Below are positions 58,958 to 63,121 of a stretch of 63,121 bases of DNA, one piece after another. Below the pieces are notes generated by a model, which did no database searches, was not told the origin of the DNA, and worked only from the letters and a program-made list of their open reading frames with translations. The translations under genes were made by a program, and so were the position numbers. Position 1 is the first letter of the stretch. Each line of letters opens with the position of its first letter. Source of the DNA: Deltaproteobacteria bacterium RBG_16_49_23 (GTDB lineage: Bacteria > Desulfobacterota > BSN033 > UBA1163); assembly GCA_001798855.1 (NCBI GenBank), contig MGQQ01000162.1, positions 1 to 63,121 of the forward strand, given 5' to 3'.

Positions 58958-59312
58958 ACGTGTCAAAATAGAAATAAGAAGTCTCGATAACGCCTTGAAA
59001 GAGGCAGGCGATGTATTTAACAGGCTTTCACGAGGCGAACGCGTCCAAAAGAAGACGGCGATCTATTTTAGTAATCTTAAGGAGATGCGAAAGGTTCTTA
59101 CCGAAAAGCGTCTCGATTTATTAAAGGCTGTTAAAGATAAGAAACCGGCTTCAATTTATGAACTCGCAAAAATGGTCCACAGGGATATCAGGAATGTCTT
59201 ACAAGACCTTGCATACCTGGAAGAACTCGGGCTTGTGGAAATAACGGAAACCAAGGATAAGAAAATTCCTCATGTTGAATATGAGAAGATTGCCTTTGAG
59301 GTGGCAATTTGA
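58947..59312 (+). CDS. TumA-type winged-helix antitoxin
   Basis: A 121-residue DNA-binding protein of the HVO_A0114/TumA type: N-terminal dimer-like part and a winged HTH about 60-115 (RLDLLKAVKDKKPASIYELAKMVHRDIRNVLQDLAYLEELGLVEI). It should neutralise the preceding toxin and repress the operon through the palindrome at 58643-58663. GGAGG lies 9 bases before its ATG inside the toxin gene. Confidence 0.85.
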   Translation: MKIKRVKIEIRSLDNALKEAGDVFNRLSRGERVQKKTAIYFSNLKEMRKVLTEKRLDLLKAVKDKKPASIYELAKMVHRDIRNVLQDLAYLEELGLVEITETKDKKIPHVEYEKIAFEVAI

Positions 59313-59768
59313 AAAGCGAGAGCCTCTATTTGATTCCAAAGTCTTCGTTTGATCTTTTTGTTTTGGTATTGAAATCGACCTTGATGAAACGTATGAACCG
59401 ACAAAGATTTGTTTTCGGATTGCGATGGCGCGATTTTCCGCACTGGCCTTGACCATCCTGTACCAAGCACTGAATCTTACCCTGAAACAAGTAATGTCAT
59501 CCTGAATTTATTTCAGGATCAGGTTCTATCGAATTCTATCTAATGATTTCGGGATCACCCCCCGACTTCCTCACTGAATCCGCCAGAGTCTTTGTTGAAC
59601 GTTGAGACCTATTTTTCTTTCAGACGGGATGGTCTGGTTATGGATTTCATTGAGTATGGAAAAGCCGCCTAGCGCAAAAACGAATTCTCACTACAGATTA
59701 CCAATTTAGAGACGTAAGGAAAAGAATCCTGTTAAAGGGAGAAAGAGAAAATACCGTATTTCTGTTGC
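59313..59768. other. Gap between antitoxin and trmFO fragment
   Basis: No convincing gene. Contains the palindrome ATCCTGAA...TTCAGGAT (59499-59519), which could end the toxin-antitoxin transcript although it lacks a T-run. The rest looks like decayed sequence brought in with the module. Confidence 0.5.
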
Positions 59769-60002
59769 CTAACACCAATCTCCTGATTTCAATGAGTTAC
59801 TGCAGACCAGCTCCGCAAGAAACGGGGAACGATGGGCAGAGGAGTAGATCTTCGGTTTCATTTCAAAGAGGAGGACCTTCACTCCCCTCCTAGCGATCTG
59901 CCATGCCGCTTCGCAGCCTGCCAGCCCGCCTCCGATGACGATGATGGGTTCCATGGTTTCTAATTGTATGTTTTCCGTCCCAAGATTGCAAAAGGGAAAG
60001 CG
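59769..60002 (-). pseudogene. Duplicated 5' fragment of trmFO with upstream DNA
   Basis: The first 56 or so codons of trmFO recur here ([40 protein letters not shown]), then run out at SGDWC and a stop. Similarity also covers about 48 bases upstream of the ATG (GGTTTCTAATTGTATGTT; AGATTGCAAAAGGGAAAGCG). The copy differs from the intact gene at scattered bases and short indels. The two copies bracket the toxin-antitoxin pair, indicating it arrived by a duplication-forming recombination event. Confidence 0.88.
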
Positions 60003-60253
60003 TAAAAATAACCCAATTTCAGAATCGGCATCGTTCCCATAAGCGATAGGCAGCCGGGGCAGGAGTGTTGGTGATTTTGAGAAGCAGACGGTCGTAGATT
60101 ATGCGGACCAGGATAAACAGCATGAGCTAGCCCAGTTCATATAACTGAAATTCTACGGGCTTAGATCCGCAGTCGCATAGTATTTTTAATATTGTTGAAC
60201 TACTTTATATGTTCTGTGAGCGCGAGGTTATTCTCATTTTCCCGGACAACATA
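60003..60253. other. Gap with a possible short decayed frame
   Basis: On the minus strand at about 60025-60122 a frame reads [19 protein letters not shown] and [15 protein letters not shown]; it has no family match I recognise and no clear end. Otherwise AT-rich, non-coding. Confidence 0.4.
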
Positions 60254-61537
60254 CTATCTCTTTTCTAATTCCTGAACCCTCAGCGCCAACTCCTTTATGG
60301 TGGCATGAAGCAAGCCGATATAGCCTACAAGATCGAGCCCCTTTTTTCCGGCTCCGTCCAGAGATACAATCTCATCCGGAATATTCGGATCATCAAGCAT
60401 CACACCCACACGTATGGCCTGAAACTTCGGCAGTTTGGATTTCTCCGCCGAGAGATCCTGTCTTCTTCTTTCCAGCTCATCCGGAGTCATAACCTTCTCC
60501 ACATCGGTCTTGATTTCTTCATCGGAGACAAGGGGTTTGCGTTTCCATTCATAAAGGTCAACTGCAAGAAGCCGGTCCAATGCCCCGGACTGATTCGGGA
60601 GGGTACGGATTACGTCCTTGGTCGTCCGATCACAGGGATAGGCGGTCCAGGAATCAGCTACCGGGTCGGTAGCCGAGTATTGCAGAACGGATAAAATGTT
60701 AGCAGGGGTACCTGTCCCCACACCAACATAGCCGCGCTTATCGATTGCCATTCTCGAGTTCCAATCAGCCCCGTTTCTGGTCAGAAAGTGCAATTTACCC
60801 GAGGTGTCGCTACCTTCCCTCGTCGCATACACCCCCCCGATATAGTTCGGACCTGCACCGTTATCCTGGATTGAAAGCATTAACCCGGGCCCGAAGCCAT
60901 CTTGCATATCATCTGAAGTATGAAGCACCAATTCCGCTGCCCCGCCAAATCCAGTCGTACCCGTCCCCTGACGGGTGGCACGAAGCGCCCAGGTGCCGGT
61001 AGGGTCAATGACATGGAGTTTTTTAGCAGGAGCCGTGGTCCCAATCCCCACGTTGCCGGAAGAAGTAATTGCTACCCTGTCAGCAGAAGCAGTTCTGAAA
61101 TTGAGAGGTGCAGAGTCCACTGTCTGGATAACAAGCGCACCTATGCCCCGATGTGAAAGCTCCGACGAGGTATTGGGTCCCCCGTTTCCCCTGAGCAGTC
61201 TCAAGCCGTAATCAGTGTAAGTGTCGTCCCCCCGGAAATCAATATAAGCGTAGTTGTTCCCTGTTGAAAGGCCGCAAACCTCTATATTTGGCCCTGAAGT
61301 CCAGACCGTGCCACGAAGAGCCGATGTGCCGTTTACATCCAGGTTATAGGTGCTGGGGGTTGTCCCGATTCCAACGTTACCACGGAGAGCCGAGGTCCCG
61401 TTTACGTCCAATTTGTAGGTGGTAGGGTCTATCCCGATCCCAACACTCCCATTTACCTTGAGGTCTCCGTCCGCCGCAAAGAGGCTTCCTCCGATAAACA
61501 CACAGACTAAAACCAAACACAATATTATCTTTCTCAT
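60254..61537 (-). CDS. Secreted tail-fibre-like protein with degenerate S74-like end
   Basis: A 427-residue protein: signal peptide about 1-22 (ending LFAADG), repeated beta-fibre units (GSVGIGIDPTTYKLDVNGTSALRGNVGIGTTPSTYNLDV), a middle block about 175-275 nearly identical to the protein at 2298-3104 (LRATRQ, FGGAAEL, MLSIQDN.AGPNYIGGVYA.REG, DTSGKLHFLTRNGA), and a C-terminal coiled end (GLLHATIKELALRVQELEKR). The S74-like end has lost the Ser-Asp cleavage site (reads CDRTTKD), so it probably only trimerises. Follows the RHS/CHB protein gene by 18 bp. Confidence 0.85.
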   Translation of the reverse strand: MRKIILCLVLVCVFIGGSLFAADGDLKVNGSVGIGIDPTTYKLDVNGTSALRGNVGIGTTPSTYNLDVNGTSALRGTVWTSGPNIEVCGLSTGNNYAYIDFRGDDTYTDYGLRLLRGNGGPNTSSELSHRGIGALVIQTVDSAPLNFRTASADRVAITSSGNVGIGTTAPAKKLHVIDPTGTWALRATRQGTGTTGFGGAAELVLHTSDDMQDGFGPGLMLSIQDNGAGPNYIGGVYATREGSDTSGKLHFLTRNGADWNSRMAIDKRGYVGVGTGTPANILSVLQYSATDPVADSWTAYPCDRTTKDVIRTLPNQSGALDRLLAVDLYEWKRKPLVSDEEIKTDVEKVMTPDELERRRQDLSAEKSKLPKFQAIRVGVMLDDPNIPDEIVSLDGAGKKGLDLVGYIGLLHATIKELALRVQELEKR

Positions 61538-61555
61538 CTCCTCTTCCTCCTTTAT

Positions 61556-62836
61556 TTATTGTGAAAGGGTAAAATTCTTGATCGTAATCGTTCCTCCGCC
61601 AGCCGTTGTCGTTATCATCCCTCTCAGGGTCGTCATGATTCCATAGTTCGATGTGAAATCCGAGTTATATCCGCCCTCCAGGGTAACGATGATATTCCGG
61701 TTAACCGTCAGGCTTTCGACCAATGTTAAGTCTCTGCATTTGATAACATTCCCATTCACCGCTGCATTATAAGCCGCCTGAATCGTATTATAGTTTGTGG
61801 TTCCAATTCTTACAGGCCCGATGTTATAGACCTCGGTGCGTATAACTTCGCTGTTGCCGGCAAAGTCCCTCGCGAAGAATCTGAGCGTGGTCGTTACCGA
61901 GATATTTATAGGGGATGAATAGACAGGTGACGCTGTGGTAGGTGTTGTCCCATCGGTCGTGTAGTAGATTCTGTCGCAACCTGAACCGGCTCCGTCACTA
62001 CAAGACAACGAGACTTGCACGGTTGTGTTGTAGTTCCAATATCCTCCTGGCGGCGAGGCAGTAGTGACAGGAGCTATGGTGTCGATGGTGTAGATCTGGG
62101 TCTTCATACTTTCGTTATTGCCTGCAAGGTCCCTTGCAAAGAACTTCAGCATGGTGTCTACCGAGATGCTGATAGGGGATGAATAGACAGGCGATGAGGT
62201 GGTGGGGGTTGTTCCGTCAGTGGTATAGTAAATTTTGTCGCATCCTGAACCTGTGCCGTCGTTGCAGGTCAGGGTGACGGACTGAGCGGTGCTGTAGGTT
62301 CCTCCTGGAGGCGAAGGAGTAGTCACGGGGGTAATCGTATCCAGGATGATCGAATCACTGGGAGGAGGATCGGACGACCAGTTGCCCGCCCCGTCCCTGA
62401 ACCGGGCCCAAACGGTCTTGGAACCGTCACCCGGAGTCAGGGTCCAGGCCTTCGGTGTGGCATACCATTCCGGCGATGAGTAGGTGGTGCCGTCGTTTGA
62501 AAATTGCATGTAGGCGCAGCCCCAGCCAGCATCACTGCACGTGAGGGTCAGGGTAACGCCTGTAGTGTTCGTGAAAGCTGCCCCTCCATTAATAGTGACT
62601 GTCCCGACAGGGGGAGTAGTGTCGCTTCCTACCCCGGACATTTTCTCCAGCCGGTTCCCCGCCTTATCATACTCGTACTCTATGACCACTCCATTCCCGT
62701 ATTCCACCCGTTTCAGACGGTTCAGTTCGTCATAGACGTAATTGACTGTCTCGGCAAAAGAGATTATAGCCGATCCAAAGAACAGATTGAGAACCGCAAT
62801 ACTTATTAGTAGTCCATGTTTTATTCTTGATGGCAT
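61556..62836 (-). CDS. Secreted RHS-remnant / chitobiase-C repeat protein
   Basis: A 426-residue protein: signal peptide about 1-30 (SIAVLNLFFGSAIISFAE); one YD repeat (YVYDELNRLKRVEYGNGVV, about 34-52); an Ig-like stretch (VTLTLTCSDAGWGCAYMQFSNDG); two chitobiase/hexosaminidase C-terminal repeats (GSGCDKIYYTTDGTTPTTSSPVYSSPI; GSGCDRIYYTTDGTTPTTASPVYSSPI); and a final domain about 345-426 with TIQAAYNAAVNG and VTLEGGYNSDFT, homologous to the end of the giant RHS protein at 3149. It looks like that protein with its RHS shell deleted. ATG 62836 follows GGAGG by 9 bases. Confidence 0.85.
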   Translation of the reverse strand: MPSRIKHGLLISIAVLNLFFGSAIISFAETVNYVYDELNRLKRVEYGNGVVIEYEYDKAGNRLEKMSGVGSDTTPPVGTVTINGGAAFTNTTGVTLTLTCSDAGWGCAYMQFSNDGTTYSSPEWYATPKAWTLTPGDGSKTVWARFRDGAGNWSSDPPPSDSIILDTITPVTTPSPPGGTYSTAQSVTLTCNDGTGSGCDKIYYTTDGTTPTTSSPVYSSPISISVDTMLKFFARDLAGNNESMKTQIYTIDTIAPVTTASPPGGYWNYNTTVQVSLSCSDGAGSGCDRIYYTTDGTTPTTASPVYSSPINISVTTTLRFFARDFAGNSEVIRTEVYNIGPVRIGTTNYNTIQAAYNAAVNGNVIKCRDLTLVESLTVNRNIIVTLEGGYNSDFTSNYGIMTTLRGMITTTAGGGTITIKNFTLSQ

Positions 62837-62902
62837 TGGTTTAGCCCTCCAAATCAACATGTCGATGTTTTGGGTAGCCCCTTATCACTCTGATGCATTG
62901 CT

Positions 62903-63121
62903 CTACCCCTGAATCTTATATGCATGGGTTGGACCACCCTCCAACCCAATTGGATCGGGGGTGATGTATCTACCTGTTTGGGGGTTGTAATAGCGGAAGT
63001 AGTTATAGTGAAGTCCTGTTTCTTGGTCATAATATTGGCCCGGATATACTCCGATACGTCTCCCCCTAAGAAGAGCTGTTTTTTACCCCCCTTGGGTAGG
63101 GTGTTTTAAAACGATGGGCGG
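62903..63121 (-). pseudogene. RHS-core C-terminal remnant
   Basis: On the minus strand, ending with TAG at 62903-62905, the frame reads [40 protein letters not shown] and a short tail: a classical RHS-associated core end including the DPIGL junction. An in-frame TAA near 63077 breaks it upstream, and no toxin domain follows; the fragment is cut by the window edge. It lies directly upstream of the 62836 gene in the same orientation. Confidence 0.8.

Noticed and set aside
59199-59470. Minus-strand open frames opposite the antitoxin end
   Set aside because: They overlap a well-supported antitoxin on the other strand and have no domain or ribosome-binding site.

Overview
The window looks like chromosomal DNA of a Gram-negative, anaerobe-type bacterium, most plausibly a deltaproteobacterial lineage (Desulfobacterota, Syntrophales-like). 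This is inferred from content: an Mla outer-membrane lipid system, LpxR, TolC/RND efflux, a sigma-54 enhancer-binding regulator with a textbook -24/-12 promoter, TrmFO, a likely selenocysteine-containing OsmC, an anaerobic sulfatase-maturase-like radical SAM protein and a non-pyrrolysine MttB methyltransferase. No rRNA gene is present to fix the taxonomy.

Both ends carry related accessory cassettes on the minus strand. At the left (1-7.6 kb) is a split RHS polymorphic-toxin locus: a 1474-residue secreted RHS shell without its usual core cap, a secreted S74-type tail/chaperone protein, a separately secreted RHS-core cap joined to a GIY-YIG/URI-like nuclease tip, an Imm26 immunity gene starting on the base after the toxin stop, an RraB-like small protein, and a broken S74 fragment. 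The right end (60.2-63.1 kb) has a second, reduced version: an RHS-core remnant, a short RHS/chitobiase-C protein ending in the same C-terminal domain, and an S74-like protein sharing a near-identical central block.

From 7.9 to 13.1 kb is an mlaEFDCA-like operon with a PilZ gene, a signal peptidase I gene and a membrane-anchored protein. From 13 to 19.3 kb lie small enzymes, a frameshifted acyl-CoA dehydrogenase/cupin chimera, a Tat-exported dienelactone hydrolase followed by a radical SAM/SPASM gene, a MITE-like element, the OsmC-family gene whose in-frame TGA replaces the peroxidatic cysteine, and a transposase remnant.

From 19.3 to 33.9 kb is a catabolic island: a PrpR-like sigma-54 activator divergent from a -24/-12 promoter driving an acid-sugar-dehydratase-like enzyme, glycerate 2-kinase, a divergent enolase paralogue, an MttB-family methyltransferase, a complete Dpp/Opp-type ABC importer and an MmgE/PrpD-family protein. 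The set suggests uptake of a small organic acid or methylated amine, with carbon entering at 2-phosphoglycerate/PEP.

From 34.4 to 58.6 kb are mostly housekeeping genes: tRNA-Leu, ilvD, a LarA-like racemase, lpxR, tRNA-Cys and tRNA-Gly, pgsA, a lytic transglycosylase, a TetR-TolC-MFP-RND efflux operon, endonuclease Q, a mini EF-Tu domain II protein, a GT9 glycosyltransferase, a TPR protein, a response regulator, an M23 peptidase, galT, a STAS-like protein and trmFO. Immediately upstream of trmFO sits a TumE/TumA-type toxin-antitoxin pair, bracketed by a decayed second copy of the trmFO 5' end. Palindromic interspersed repeats are scattered through the intergenic gaps. No CRISPR array or intact insertion sequence was seen.
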